Assembly: GCA_903857665.1 (NCBI GenBank)
Contig: CAIOFV010000147.1
Location: forward strand, 1-64,000
Direction: 5' to 3'
Origin: an uncultured Myxococcales bacterium
GTDB taxonomy: Bacteria > Myxococcota_A > UBA9042 > DTJE01
Length of the DNA: 64,000 bases
Both the position numbers and the translations under genes were made by a program. Positions 26,742-34,751 of this stretch are shown one piece after another (positions within the stretch are counted from its first letter, which is position 1; every line of letters begins with the position of its first letter). The notes below the pieces were generated by a model that worked only from the letters and a program-made list of their open reading frames with translations, searched no databases and was not told where the DNA came from.

Positions 26742-28774
26742 GTCGTCCGGTTCACCCATGTGTCGAGGGCCGAAAACAAATATACCACCGCGAGTGCCAT
26801 CGGAGGCCCGAGCGGCAGCCCGCCGCCGATGGCTCCGGCGTATGCATCGACATCCACCACCGGGGGAATCGGGAATGCGACCGCGCCGATGGCCAGGAAC
26901 AGCACCAGCAGCAGGAACGCGCCGCGAAGTGGGCGCCCCGACAGCAACTGGCCGACGCCGGGCAGGACCAGCGACACGATCGGAAGGACGGTGCGCGCCC
27001 AGTCGCTGTGCTCCTCCCTTCGGCGCTGCATGGCGACGACGTCCAGGGGGTCCAGGAACGCCGGCTTGACCTGCTCGAAAAGGCAGGTCGGGCAGTAGTC
27101 GAAGCCCGATGCCTCGCGGTTGCAGGAGCGGCAGGAAACAGTCCCGCATCGGCTGCAGGAGGACGCGAAGGGCAGATGGCTGCCGAACATGGCCAGCAGC
27201 AGCAGCGCCGACAGGCCGGTGACACCCAGGATGGGAAGCCAGGAAACCGGCGTGCGGCCCATCAGCACGGCGTTCAAGGGCAGGCCAGGGGGTGGATCGA
27301 AGGGCTTCACGCCGGCCAGCCAGATGTCCCAGCCGGGGGCGTCGGGCGTTCGCAGTTCGGCGGCGGTGTTCAACGGGGTTGCGCAGGCGTTGGATGCGAT
27401 GGTCAATGCCCGCAGTCGGGCCAGCGATTCGAGGTCCGTGTCGGCCGTCACCGCGACCAGGGATTCGAGCGCCTTGTCCGCGGCGGCGCGGTCACCCAGC
27501 AGGCCCGCGGACAGCGCCAGCCCCCGCAGCACGGCGGGCGTTCCCGGGACCACGCGCAGGGCCCGCTCGAACGCCTGCCTGGCGTCGGCCGATTCGCGGG
27601 CGCCGGGCTTGCCCTCGCGGCAGGAAGCCAGGGCACGGCGCAACTGGATGTTGGCAAGGTCGGTGGCCGCCACGCCGCTGGGTTCGGTGGCGAACGGTTC
27701 CAGCCGGCTGGCGGCGGCATCGAGCGTTCCCATGGAAAGGGGGGCGCGACGGACTTCCAGCCGGGCCTGGACGATGGGGGCCCAGGGTTCGTCCGGATGC
27801 TCGATGGCTCGTCGCGCCAGGGTCGGGACCAGGTCCTCGCCGGCGGATTCCTCGAGGGCGGACCACATCCTGGCGCCGTCGGTTGCGGCGACCCGGTCCG
27901 GGAGCAGGACCAGGGATCCCAGCGCCGGCAGGATGATGACCACCACGAAGGCGGCTGCGGCGGCGACCGCTTCGGCCCTCCGGACATAGGGCAGCGCCAG
28001 CAGCAGCCAGAGCCCGGCCGATGGCACCAGGCCGAATCCCAGCACGACCGGCAGGAGCAGGAGCAGCCCGACCAGGGACAGGGCCAGGATCCGGGTGAGG
28101 CCCGACCCGACGATGGCCTGGAACCGGCGAGACTGGGCCATCTCGACCGCCGAGAACGGGGTCGCCGGGGCCGCGGGGAACAGGTCTCCCAGGTCGTGGG
28201 CCAGGAGCCGGCCGTGCCGGACCAGGAAGGCGAGCACCACGACCAGCAGCACGAGGACCAGGGAACCCATGAGGTAGGCTGCCGTGTTGGCCGCGAGGAT
28301 CGACACGATGCGCGGGTGGCGTGGGTAGGCCTTCAGGGCTTCGATGGCCACGCCGGATGCAGAACCGAGGCCTTCGAACCCCAGTCCCAGGTAGGCGCCC
28401 GCCAGGGTCCATCGCAGGTCGGGATCATCCGGGGCCAGCGAGACGGCCGCGGTGGCGATCCGGATCGCGACGCCGGGCGGCATGTCGCGAGATGCCTCGC
28501 GGAACGAGTCGCGGAAGGCCGCCGACACCTGGGTCAGGTTCGGGATCCCGGCTTCGGTCCGCAGGTCCGTCAGGTGGTGCAGCGAGATTTCCACCGCGGC
28601 CAGATCACGACGCTTCAAGGAGGACAGGAGCGTGCCAGCCTCCCTCGCGATCGGGGCGGGCAGCGAGTACGAGGCGATCCCGATCCCCGGGGCCGGGGGC
28701 TCGGCCGCGCGAGCGTCCACGGCCAGAAGGCCGAACGCGAGGACGATGGCGTGGATCGTGATGAGCGCCCGCAT
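26738..28774 (-). CDS. Membrane protein with helical repeats and a Cys-rich zinc finger
   Basis: A 678-residue multi-pass protein. A signal peptide (MRALITIHAIVLAFGLLAVDARA) leads to a periplasmic helical region with TPR-like units (LAPDDPDLRWTLAGAYLGLG). Membrane helices lie at about 165-185 and 225-280, and again at the C-terminus (about 500-520 and 580-660). Between them is a TPR-like domain (about 290-480). A zinc-finger segment, CSRCGTVSCRSC...YCPTC (about 527-552), lies just after a helix and must face the cytoplasm. Similar architectures occur in Myxococcota proteins of unknown role. It heads the operon leading to phoH and ybeY. The ATG lies 7 nt after a -10-like element, so it could be translated from a leaderless mRNA. 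Confidence 0.75.
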   Translation of the reverse strand: MRALITIHAIVLAFGLLAVDARAAEPPAPGIGIASYSLPAPIAREAGTLLSSLKRRDLAAVEISLHHLTDLRTEAGIPNLTQVSAAFRDSFREASRDMPPGVAIRIATAAVSLAPDDPDLRWTLAGAYLGLGFEGLGSASGVAIEALKAYPRHPRIVSILAANTAAYLMGSLVLVLLVVVLAFLVRHGRLLAHDLGDLFPAAPATPFSAVEMAQSRRFQAIVGSGLTRILALSLVGLLLLLPVVLGFGLVPSAGLWLLLALPYVRRAEAVAAAAAFVVVIILPALGSLVLLPDRVAATDGARMWSALEESAGEDLVPTLARRAIEHPDEPWAPIVQARLEVRRAPLSMGTLDAAASRLEPFATEPSGVAATDLANIQLRRALASCREGKPGARESADARQAFERALRVVPGTPAVLRGLALSAGLLGDRAAADKALESLVAVTADTDLESLARLRALTIASNACATPLNTAAELRTPDAPGWDIWLAGVKPFDPPPGLPLNAVLMGRTPVSWLPILGVTGLSALLLLAMFGSHLPFASSCSRCGTVSCRSCNREASGFDYCPTCLFEQVKPAFLDPLDVVAMQRRREEHSDWARTVLPIVSLVLPGVGQLLSGRPLRGAFLLLVLFLAIGAVAFPIPPVVDVDAYAGAIGGGLPLGPPMALAVVYLFSALDTWVNRTT

Positions 28775-28781
28775 CGGGGCA

Positions 28782-28809
28782 AGTGTACCCTGAAAGGCCC
28801 GCCGGGCAA
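28782..28809 (-). promoter_or_regulatory. Putative promoter placing the start codon at +1 (leaderless)
   Basis: Leftward TTGCCC and TACACT are separated by 16 bp. Seven bases (TGCCCCG) lie between the -10 and the ATG of the membrane protein gene, which is the normal distance from -10 to the transcription start. No GGAGG precedes the ATG. Confidence 0.4.
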
Positions 28810-28841
28810 GACTGGAATGGCGAATCCGTCGGCGGAAGGCA

Positions 28842-30053
28842 CTACAGCGAGAAGACCACGTACTTGAGGATGTTCCGCACGTCCGTCCTGCCGGGTTCCT
28901 TGGTCTGCTCGTCGTGGTGGAAATTCCCGTAGATCACCCGGCCGCCCTTGTCGCCGTAAGGCTGGAAGGACATCAGTTCCGGGTGGATGTTCTGGTCGGC
29001 TTCGTACTTGGGGAAGATGCCCTCGATGTGGGTTTCGGTGCCGACGCCGACGGAATCCACCATCACCAGGGGGCTGAGGCCGTACTGGATCGTCACGGTA
29101 TCCTTCTGGAGGTATCCGATCAGCCGCGGATCCCGGATGGACGCGTTCACGGTCTGGGTCCAGACGGTGTAGGGGTCGCTGGGCAGGACGAGCGCCTCCG
29201 GCCACGTCGCCGTGATGTAGGAAACCGCATAGTCGCTGCCGTAGATCGATCCGCCGCCCTGGACGAACTTCTTGAGGTTCGCCACCTGGGAACTGCCCGT
29301 GTACTGCGATTGGCTGCAGTTGATGAACAGGATGTTGAACTTGGACAGTTTGCTCCAGTCGCCCAGGAAGCTTTCGGCCTCGGCGGACCCGGTATCCGAC
29401 TCGACACCGTTGATCGACGTGTACTGCAGTTTGAGGGCCGTCAGGATGTCTTCGAGGCGATCCCAGGTGCCGGTGATCACCGCGATCTTCGCCGCCGTCC
29501 CTTCGAAGCACCGGCCGTTCTTGGTTTCCGTGACCTGGTCGGCGGCGACGAACACGTCGAACTGGTGCGTGAACGAGCCCTTGTTCATGTTGACGGTACG
29601 GTACCCGCAGGGGACGTTTTCCAGGGTGTACCGGCCGGTGCTGCTGGACGTGCCTGCGATGTGGAAGGGCTGGCCGTGGCAATCGATGCCGTCAATCGCG
29701 ATGCTGACGTCCGGGACGACGCTCTGGCCATCCGGCGCGCAGGCCAGGCCGCTCAGGGTGCCGACCCCGCAGGGCGGGCAGCCGGGCAGGGAAGGGGTGT
29801 CGAGGATGGGCAGATCGTCGCTTGTCGGGGAGTCCGCCTGGGTGCCCGGGTCCTCCACCGCGGAATCGGTGGCCGGCGCATCGGACAGGAGGTCCGGGCG
29901 ATCCTGTGCATCCCCGGGAAGTTCCGGGTTCGCGGTGTCGTTGGCAAGGGGCTGGTCCGTCCCACCCGTTCCCGGGTCGGACGAACTCCCGCCTCCGCAT
30001 GCCAGCGCAGAAAGGACGCAGAAATAGAACGTCGACTTCAGGAATCGTCTCAC
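28842..30053 (-). CDS. Lipoprotein with acidic linker and ThuA/glutamine-amidotransferase-like domain
   Basis: A 403-residue secreted lipoprotein. The signal is MRRFLKSTFYFCVLSALAC with lipid Cys19. An acidic Asp/Pro-rich spacer (about 20-90) ends at CPPCGVGTLSG. A carboxypeptidase-regulatory-like beta domain (GLACAPDGQSVVPDVSIAIDG ... GRYTLENVPCGYRTVNM) occupies about 95-165. A Rossmann-like ThuA-type domain follows (KIAVITGTWDRLEDILTAL, FNILFINCSQ, LKKFVQGGGSIYGSDYA, GRVIYGNFHHDEQ). The last part recalls domains that sense or process ligands, not a defined enzyme. The start is GTG at 30053 with GGAGGGG upstream. The acidic spacer is typical of Myxococcota outer-surface lipoproteins. Function unknown. 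Confidence 0.8.
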   Translation of the reverse strand: MRRFLKSTFYFCVLSALACGGGSSSDPGTGGTDQPLANDTANPELPGDAQDRPDLLSDAPATDSAVEDPGTQADSPTSDDLPILDTPSLPGCPPCGVGTLSGLACAPDGQSVVPDVSIAIDGIDCHGQPFHIAGTSSSTGRYTLENVPCGYRTVNMNKGSFTHQFDVFVAADQVTETKNGRCFEGTAAKIAVITGTWDRLEDILTALKLQYTSINGVESDTGSAEAESFLGDWSKLSKFNILFINCSQSQYTGSSQVANLKKFVQGGGSIYGSDYAVSYITATWPEALVLPSDPYTVWTQTVNASIRDPRLIGYLQKDTVTIQYGLSPLVMVDSVGVGTETHIEGIFPKYEADQNIHPELMSFQPYGDKGGRVIYGNFHHDEQTKEPGRTDVRNILKYVVFSL

Positions 30054-30121
30054 GAGCCCCTCCGATTCGATGGACGGGACGAACGGGAGCCGGGAACCTG
30101 GCGACGTGGACCCCAGCCGGC

Positions 30122-30223
30122 CTACTTGCCGCGCTTGCGCCGTTCGTGACGCATCTTCTTGCGCATCTTTTCGTACTTATGCTTGCGCATCTTCTTCTTG
30201 CGCTTCTTGATCACGCTGCTCAT
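30122..30223 (-). CDS. Very small basic ribosomal-type protein (AURKAIP1/COX24, bS22-like)
   Basis: A 33-residue protein, 60% Lys/Arg, beginning MSSVIKKRKKKMRKHKYEK and ending HERRKRGK. It matches the AURKAIP1/COX24 (DUF1713) domain. The mycobacterial member, bS22, binds the small ribosomal subunit; the family pattern SVIKKRRKRM..KKHRK is clear. The ATG has AGGAG eight bases upstream, and a strong promoter lies 40 bp further. Too short for most gene finders. It diverges from lipA. Confidence 0.85.
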   Translation of the reverse strand: MSSVIKKRKKKMRKHKYEKMRKKMRHERRKRGK

Positions 30224-30261
30224 TGACCCGACTCCTGGGAAGGTTTCGAAAAGCGGTGGGA

Positions 30262-30290
30262 ATCGTAGAACCCTCGCCCCGGCTTGTCAA
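30262..30290 (-). promoter_or_regulatory. Sigma70-like promoter of the bS22-like gene
   Basis: Leftward perfect TTGACA, 17 bp spacer, TACGAT (four of six). It lies about 39 bp upstream of the ATG and supports this tiny gene being transcribed on its own. Confidence 0.65.
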
Positions 30291-30352
30291 GACGGTTGAT
30301 CGCGGTGCCCGTGACGACTTCGTCTGCGACTGGAAACGTCCCCGGATTCCGG

Positions 30353-30358
30353 TACACT
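30353..30358 (+). promoter_or_regulatory. Possible -10 element of lipA
   Basis: TACACT lies 26 bp before the lipA start. No convincing -35 is found; TGGAAA lies 16 bp upstream. Low certainty. Confidence 0.3.
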
Positions 30359-30384
30359 GCGCCCGGCAGGCCCAGGGGGACGAC

Positions 30385-31314
30385 GTGCCGGACAGGCGGG
30401 AAGGGCGACCAGGCTGGGTTCGGATGTCGCTGCCGGCGGGGGAAACCGCCATGGCCATGCGCCGGCGCCTGAAGCGCCTGTCCCTGCACACGGTCTGCGA
30501 AGAGGCGCGCTGTCCGAACCAGGGCGAGTGCTGGGGCGCGGGGACGGCCACCGTGATGATCCTGGGGGACACCTGCACGCGGTCGTGCCGATTCTGCGGC
30601 GTGAAATCGGGGCATCCCGGGGGGACGACGGATCCCGACGAGCCGCGGCGGGTGGCCGAGGCCGTCCTGGAGGCGGGCCTGGAATACGTGGTGGTGACCT
30701 CGGTGGACCGCGACGACCTGCCGGATGGCGGCGCCGGGCAGTTCGCCGCCGTCATTCGGGCGCTGCGGGAAGCGGGTCCCTCGATACGGGTCGAGGTGCT
30801 GGTCCCGGACTACCGGGACGAGCGGCTGGCGCGGGTGGTCGAGGCGGCGCCGGACGTGCTGGCGCACAACATCGAGGTGGTCCGGCGCCTGACCCCGCAG
30901 GTCCGGGACCGGCGTGCCTCCTACGAGGGGTCGCTGGAATCGCTGCGGCAGGCGGCCGCGTTGCGAGCGGGGAGCCTGACGAAGTCGTCGATCATGCTGG
31001 GCCTGGGCGAGACCGCCGAGGAGGTCCGGGAGTGCCTGGCGGACCTGCGGGGGGTGGGCGTGCGCCTGGTCACGATCGGCCAGTACCTGCGCCCCACGGC
31101 CCGCCACCACCCGGTGGTCCGGTACGCGCCGCCCGCCGAGTTCGCGGATCTCGAACACGAGGCCCGTCGGATGGGATTCGATTTCGTCGCGTCCGGTCCG
31201 CTGGTGCGATCGTCCTACCGGGCGGCGGAACTGTTCGTCACGCAGCGGCTGGAGGGCGGTGCCGGGGGGATGGCCTGCGATCGAGGCGCGGGCGGGGACG
31301 TTCGAGGTCAGTAG
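30385..31314 (+). CDS. lipA: Lipoyl synthase
   Basis: A 309-residue radical SAM enzyme that inserts two sulfurs into octanoyl-lipoyl domains. The auxiliary cluster Cys motif is [12 protein letters not shown] (about residues 37-48). The radical SAM CxxxCxxC is CTRSCRFC (about 64-71). The C-terminal serine that ligates the auxiliary cluster lies in VRSSYRA. Length is normal. The start is GTG at 30385 with CAGGGGGACGAC upstream; the sequence after it (PGWVRMSLP) matches the family N-terminus. The stop overlaps the convergent deoC end by 7 bp. lipB is not adjacent. Confidence 0.95.
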   Translation: MPDRREGRPGWVRMSLPAGETAMAMRRRLKRLSLHTVCEEARCPNQGECWGAGTATVMILGDTCTRSCRFCGVKSGHPGGTTDPDEPRRVAEAVLEAGLEYVVVTSVDRDDLPDGGAGQFAAVIRALREAGPSIRVEVLVPDYRDERLARVVEAAPDVLAHNIEVVRRLTPQVRDRRASYEGSLESLRQAAALRAGSLTKSSIMLGLGETAEEVRECLADLRGVGVRLVTIGQYLRPTARHHPVVRYAPPAEFADLEHEARRMGFDFVASGPLVRSSYRAAELFVTQRLEGGAGGMACDRGAGGDVRGQ

Positions 31315-32012
31315 CCCTTCGCGAGGCCCGCCTGCTGCGCCGCCCCCGTTACGATGGCCACGGAAGCGCTGGTGCCCAGGCGCGTCGCCCCGGCGGCGAT
31401 CATGGCCCGGGCGTCCGCGGTCGTCCGCACGCCACCCGAGGCCTTGACCCCGAGCGCATCGCCCACCACGCCGCACATCAGCGCCACGTCGTCCACCGTC
31501 GCGCCGCCCGGCCCGAAGCCGGTGGACGTCTTGACGAAGCGGGCACCCGCGGTCCTGCAGAGCGTGCAGGCCAGGATCTTTTCGTCGCGGGTGAGGAAGC
31601 CGGTTTCGAGGATGACCTTCACGGGGCGGGGCGCAGCGGCGTCCACGACCTTGCGGATGTCATCGAGGACGGCGTCGCGATCCCCGGACTTCAAGGCGCC
31701 GATGTTGAGGACGGTGTCGATCTCGTCGGCGCCCTGCCGGACCGCCTCCCGGGCTTCGAAGGCCTTCGCGTCGGCGCTCATGGCGCCCAGCGGGAACCCG
31801 ACGACGGCAACGGTCATCACCCGCGTGCCCTTCAGGAGATCCTTGCAGAAGGGCACGTTGGACCCGTTGACGCAGACCGAGGCGAACCCGTGGGCCCGTG
31901 CCTCGTCGCACAATCGCCTCAGATCGTCGCGGGTCGCGTCGGCCTTGAGCAGCGTGTGGTCGATGAAGCGCGCCAGGTCGGCCGGTCCAGGTTCATTCGC
32001 CGGTTCATCCAC
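31308..32012 (-). CDS. deoC: Deoxyribose-phosphate aldolase
   Basis: A 234-residue class I aldolase that splits 2-deoxyribose-5-phosphate into glyceraldehyde-3-phosphate and acetaldehyde. Motifs: [42 protein letters not shown], then the Schiff-base lysine in [14 protein letters not shown] and VKASGGVRT. Length fits. It is the last gene of the leftward set starting at the bactofilin, 9 bp after a small lipoprotein gene, and ends inside the last codons of lipA on the other strand. Confidence 0.95.
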   Translation of the reverse strand: MDEPANEPGPADLARFIDHTLLKADATRDDLRRLCDEARAHGFASVCVNGSNVPFCKDLLKGTRVMTVAVVGFPLGAMSADAKAFEAREAVRQGADEIDTVLNIGALKSGDRDAVLDDIRKVVDAAAPRPVKVILETGFLTRDEKILACTLCRTAGARFVKTSTGFGPGGATVDDVALMCGVVGDALGVKASGGVRTTADARAMIAAGATRLGTSASVAIVTGAAQQAGLAKGY

Positions 32013-32021
32013 GTGTCGTCC

Positions 32022-32606
32022 TCACCTGCCCCAACCCGTCAGGGGATCCTTGTCATTGAGGTCCTTTTCGAACGAAAGCGAAAGGTTCACGCCAACTGGT
32101 GCCGCCGACGCGTCCGCCCGCAGGTCGAGGAGGTCGAACTGCGCCGTGCCGGCGATGCGCCCCGCGGGCATGAGGTCGAATTGCGACAGGGTCAGCGTGC
32201 CCGTCCGTGCCTCCAGGGGTTGGACCGCCTGCGGGCAGCGCGATTCCAGGGTCAGGGTCACCCGCGCCAGCCCGTCCATCGGAACCGGCGCGCCCGGCGA
32301 CTGCCGCAGGGCCTCGACGATGGCGGGAATGTCCAGGATCTGCAGGGCCACGCCGTTCGAGGTCGTCGGGTCCCGCCAGCCCTGCCGCAGGTCGAGTGTC
32401 CCGGCCACGTCGGAGTTCCGCAGCCATTCGATCCGGTCGAACGAGAGGTTCACGGGAGCCAGGACCAGCGAGTGTCCGCCCTGGCAGGGCGAAACGGTCA
32501 GCGAGTCGCCGGTGAGGGTCGCGCTCTGTTGACCGCAGGCGACGGCCAGAAAGGGCAGGGCCAGGACCAGGGCCCGCCACGTCGTCGGCCTTCCTCGCGT
32601 CACCAC
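32022..32606 (-). CDS. Small lipoprotein of unknown function
   Basis: A 194-residue protein with a lipoprotein signal: TRGRPTTW, ALVLALPFLAVAC with the Cys near residue 22. The mature part is beta-rich with an internal strand pattern (LVLAPVNLSFDRIEWL, VALQILDIPAIVEAL, ARVTLTLESRCP, GTLTLSQFDLMP, GTAQFDLLDLRAD). I recognise no domain. The start is one of two adjacent GTG codons (32606 or 32603), with GGAGG four or seven bases upstream. It probably sits on the outer membrane or inner-membrane outer face. It lies between the cyclophilin-fold lipoprotein and deoC, likely in one transcript. Confidence 0.7.
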   Translation of the reverse strand: MVTRGRPTTWRALVLALPFLAVACGQQSATLTGDSLTVSPCQGGHSLVLAPVNLSFDRIEWLRNSDVAGTLDLRQGWRDPTTSNGVALQILDIPAIVEALRQSPGAPVPMDGLARVTLTLESRCPQAVQPLEARTGTLTLSQFDLMPAGRIAGTAQFDLLDLRADASAAPVGVNLSLSFEKDLNDKDPLTGWGR

Positions 32607-32722
32607 GACACCTCCACGGGGCCGCCGATCCGCACGTCGAACGCCACGTCCGCGCGGCTGCCCCGAACGGCCAGTTCCAGGGTTCCGGACGAGTCGCCGT
32701 GGACACACGGGCCCGGACGCAC
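32600..32722 (-). CDS. Possible small ORF upstream of the small lipoprotein
   Basis: A 40-codon frame from GTG 32722 to a TGA that overlaps the start of the lipoprotein gene. The translation ends LAVRGSRADVAFDVRIGGPVEVSW, with alternating hydrophobic residues that look like beta strands, not random sequence. The frame stays open back to a stop near 32771, without a clear start or ribosome site, so it could be the tail of a decayed or frame-shifted gene. Weakly supported. Confidence 0.25.
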   Translation of the reverse strand: MRPGPCVHGDSSGTLELAVRGSRADVAFDVRIGGPVEVSW

Positions 32723-32812
32723 GGCGGGGTCCGCCTGTCCATCCAGGGAAGGATAGCACGACGGGATCGGTCACTGCCGGGCCGACGATGATCCCGCATG
32801 GGCGGAAGACGC

Positions 32813-34057
32813 TCATGGCGATGCCGAACCTTCGCGTCTGAACGACACCGCGCGGATCGCCGGGCCGTCCGCCGACCGCGTGTCGTGTTCGACTGCGCGC
32901 GTCAGGCGATCGATCACGTCCAGGGGACCGCACTGCCCCAGGATGGTGGTGCGGTCGTCCCGTTCGGCGTCGGGCGCTGCCGTGATGTAGAAGCGCGCCG
33001 CACCCTGGTTCGGCCGGTCCGCGTTGTCGAGGCCCAGGCGCCCCGGCCGATCGTGGCGGAGGGTCAGGTCCAGTTCGTCCGGGATGGAAAAGCCCACGCC
33101 GGGGCAGGCATGCGGCTCCGGGCAGCCGAACGAAAAGAACGCGCCGGGAGAGGAGGCGTGGATCGGTTGGCCGTCGTAGAACGCGCGCTTGACCCAGGTC
33201 TTCGTCTGCGGGTCCAGGAAGGCGCGGGCGCCCCGGGCGAGGCCGACGAAGGTGGCCACGGCACCCGGCGCCTTGTCGGGGAACAACTCGCAGGCCAGGC
33301 GACCTTCCGTGGTTTCGATGTCGGCGACGAGCCGTCCCGTTGCCTTGCTGTCGCCCAGCGACTCGGACAGCGGCACGTCGCGATTCAGCGGGTCGGCGGC
33401 GCCGGGGTCCGAGGGTGCCCAGTGCTCCGATGCGATCGGGTCGTAGCGGAAGCCCATCGTGCGACGCATCAGCACCGCGTATCGGAATCTCGGCGGAGGC
33501 GGCGCTTCGACCGTCCTGGCGGCAGAGGCCTTGCCGCCCTTCGCCGGAGGCTTCTGCGCGGCCGTCGGCGGGGCGGGGGGGGCAGGCTTGTCCGCGTCCG
33601 GGTTCGGCAGCGGTTCCAGCCGCAGCACCACCCGGCCTCCCTGGATCTCGCCGCCCAGGACCTTGCCCGAGAGCGCCGTCCGGATATCGGCCTCGGACCG
33701 GTGCAGGAAGGCGCGGTCGCGTTTCGGGACGTAGGGGACCAGCGAGGAGGGATTGCCGGCAGCGGCCAGTGTCTGCATGCCTTCGAAGACCAGTTGCGCC
33801 TCGTCGATGCTGGGGGGCGGGATCGGTTCGGCGGGAGAGGCAGGCCGGGGCTCGGGGGCGGGCGCCGGCTCCGCGGGCTGCGCGCGGGACGCCGCTGGTT
33901 CCGGAACCGGTGCGGCCCGGGGCGCAGGCGCCCGGTCTGTCGTGCGGGGGGCCGCGACGGACGAGGAACGCTGCTCGGAAGCCGCGCGATCGGGCGCCGG
34001 AGCCTGGCATGAAATGGCCAGGAAGGCAGCGGGAATGAAGAGGATTCGTAGGATCAT
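32813..34057 (-). CDS. Cyclophilin-fold lipoprotein, catalytic residues changed
   Basis: A 414-residue lipoprotein. The signal is MILRILFIPAAFLAISC with lipid Cys17. A Pro/Ala/Glu-rich linker (about 18-85) and a ~120-residue unassigned domain follow. The cyclophilin-type domain covers about 235-400 (LVADIETTEGRLACELFPDKAPGAVATFVGLA, HDRPGRLGLDN, GAARFYITAAPD). Cyclophilin core motifs are altered. The catalytic Arg position (FHRxI in the family) reads PIHASS, the FxIQGG Gln reads SFGC, and the conserved His near the C-terminus is replaced. Prolyl isomerase activity is therefore doubtful; a scaffold or binding role is more likely. The start at 34057 follows GGGAGGGGGCCGCG. It lies 79 bp after the bactofilin gene. 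Confidence 0.82.
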   Translation of the reverse strand: MILRILFIPAAFLAISCQAPAPDRAASEQRSSSVAAPRTTDRAPAPRAAPVPEPAASRAQPAEPAPAPEPRPASPAEPIPPPSIDEAQLVFEGMQTLAAAGNPSSLVPYVPKRDRAFLHRSEADIRTALSGKVLGGEIQGGRVVLRLEPLPNPDADKPAPPAPPTAAQKPPAKGGKASAARTVEAPPPPRFRYAVLMRRTMGFRYDPIASEHWAPSDPGAADPLNRDVPLSESLGDSKATGRLVADIETTEGRLACELFPDKAPGAVATFVGLARGARAFLDPQTKTWVKRAFYDGQPIHASSPGAFFSFGCPEPHACPGVGFSIPDELDLTLRHDRPGRLGLDNADRPNQGAARFYITAAPDAERDDRTTILGQCGPLDVIDRLTRAVEHDTRSADGPAIRAVSFRREGSASP

Positions 34058-34136
34058 CGCGGCCCCCTCCCGGGCGGGCACGCGAACCCCGCGCGCGGCC
34101 CGGGGGGCGCCGCAGGGGTGCCGATGGGACAAAGGC

Positions 34137-34538
34137 CTAGGCGCCCGAAGCCGGCTGGCCGCCAGCGACCGGTCGAGCCGCACCCTCGCGACCTTCCATC
34201 ACGCAGTTGCCGTCGAAGATCGCGCCCTTCTGGACGACCAGCGTGCCGGCCTGCATGTTGCCGCGCAGGCGGCCGGGGGCATGGAGTTCCACGCCGGTCT
34301 TGGCGCGGATGTTCCCCACGACCTCGCCCTGGACGATCACGGTGTCCACCGCGATTTCGGCCTTCACCCGGGCGCCTTCCCCGACGATCAGCGTGCCGTC
34401 CGAGAAGATCTCGCCGGTGAACTTGCCGTCGATGCGGACGATGCCTTCGAAGGTCAGCTTGCCCTCGAACTCGCTTCCGCGGCCGAGCAGCGCATTGACG
34501 TCACCGGGGCGCGCGGGCCCCTGCGGACCGGAATTCAT
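34137..34538 (-). CDS. bacM: Bactofilin
   Basis: A 133-residue cytoskeletal protein of the bactofilin family (DUF583). The central ~95 residues form a beta-helix with regular strand repeats (FEGKLTFEGIVRIDGKFTGEIFSDGTLIVGEGARVKAEIAVDTVIVQGEVVGNIRAKTGVELHAPGRLRGNM). The ends are disordered and Gly/Ala/Pro-rich. Bactofilins polymerise without nucleotide and organise cell shape or polar complexes; BacM of Myxococcus is the best known relative. I chose the ATG at 34538 with GAGG eight bases upstream; a GTG at 34571 is also possible. It heads the leftward operon and diverges from the zinc-ribbon/TPR gene. The gene symbol is by analogy. Confidence 0.88.
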   Translation of the reverse strand: MNSGPQGPARPGDVNALLGRGSEFEGKLTFEGIVRIDGKFTGEIFSDGTLIVGEGARVKAEIAVDTVIVQGEVVGNIRAKTGVELHAPGRLRGNMQAGTLVVQKGAIFDGNCVMEGREGAARPVAGGQPASGA

Positions 34539-34601
34539 GGGTTTGACCTCGCTGTTGCTTGCAGCCGGCACGGCCGGACGACCTCACCGAAGAACGGGGG
34601 A

Positions 34602-34630
34602 ACATTAGTCCGAACGCCCGGGCGAGTCAA
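34602..34630 (-). promoter_or_regulatory. Sigma70-like promoter of the bactofilin operon
   Basis: Leftward TTGACT (five of six), 17 bp spacer, TAATGT. It lies about 64 bp before the bactofilin ATG. Confidence 0.5.
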
Positions 34631-34726
34631 TCCCGGCGTGCGGCCGGAGTCCCGCCGCCCGCCGGCCCGGGGCGCGAGGATGTCGGGCTTGATTTCGTGC
34701 GTTTCTCGCCAAGGCCCGCTCAATGG

Positions 34727-34732
34727 TAGAAT
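34727..34732 (+). promoter_or_regulatory. -10 element of the zinc-ribbon/TPR gene
   Basis: TAGAAT (five of six) ends exactly 7 bp before an ATG at 34740, which is where transcription would start. A second in-frame ATG at 34752 follows GGAGGTGCCC. The mRNA would therefore have either no leader or a 12-nt one. A -35 is not clear. Confidence 0.45.
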
Positions 34733-34751
34733 CCGCGCGATGGAGGTGCCC

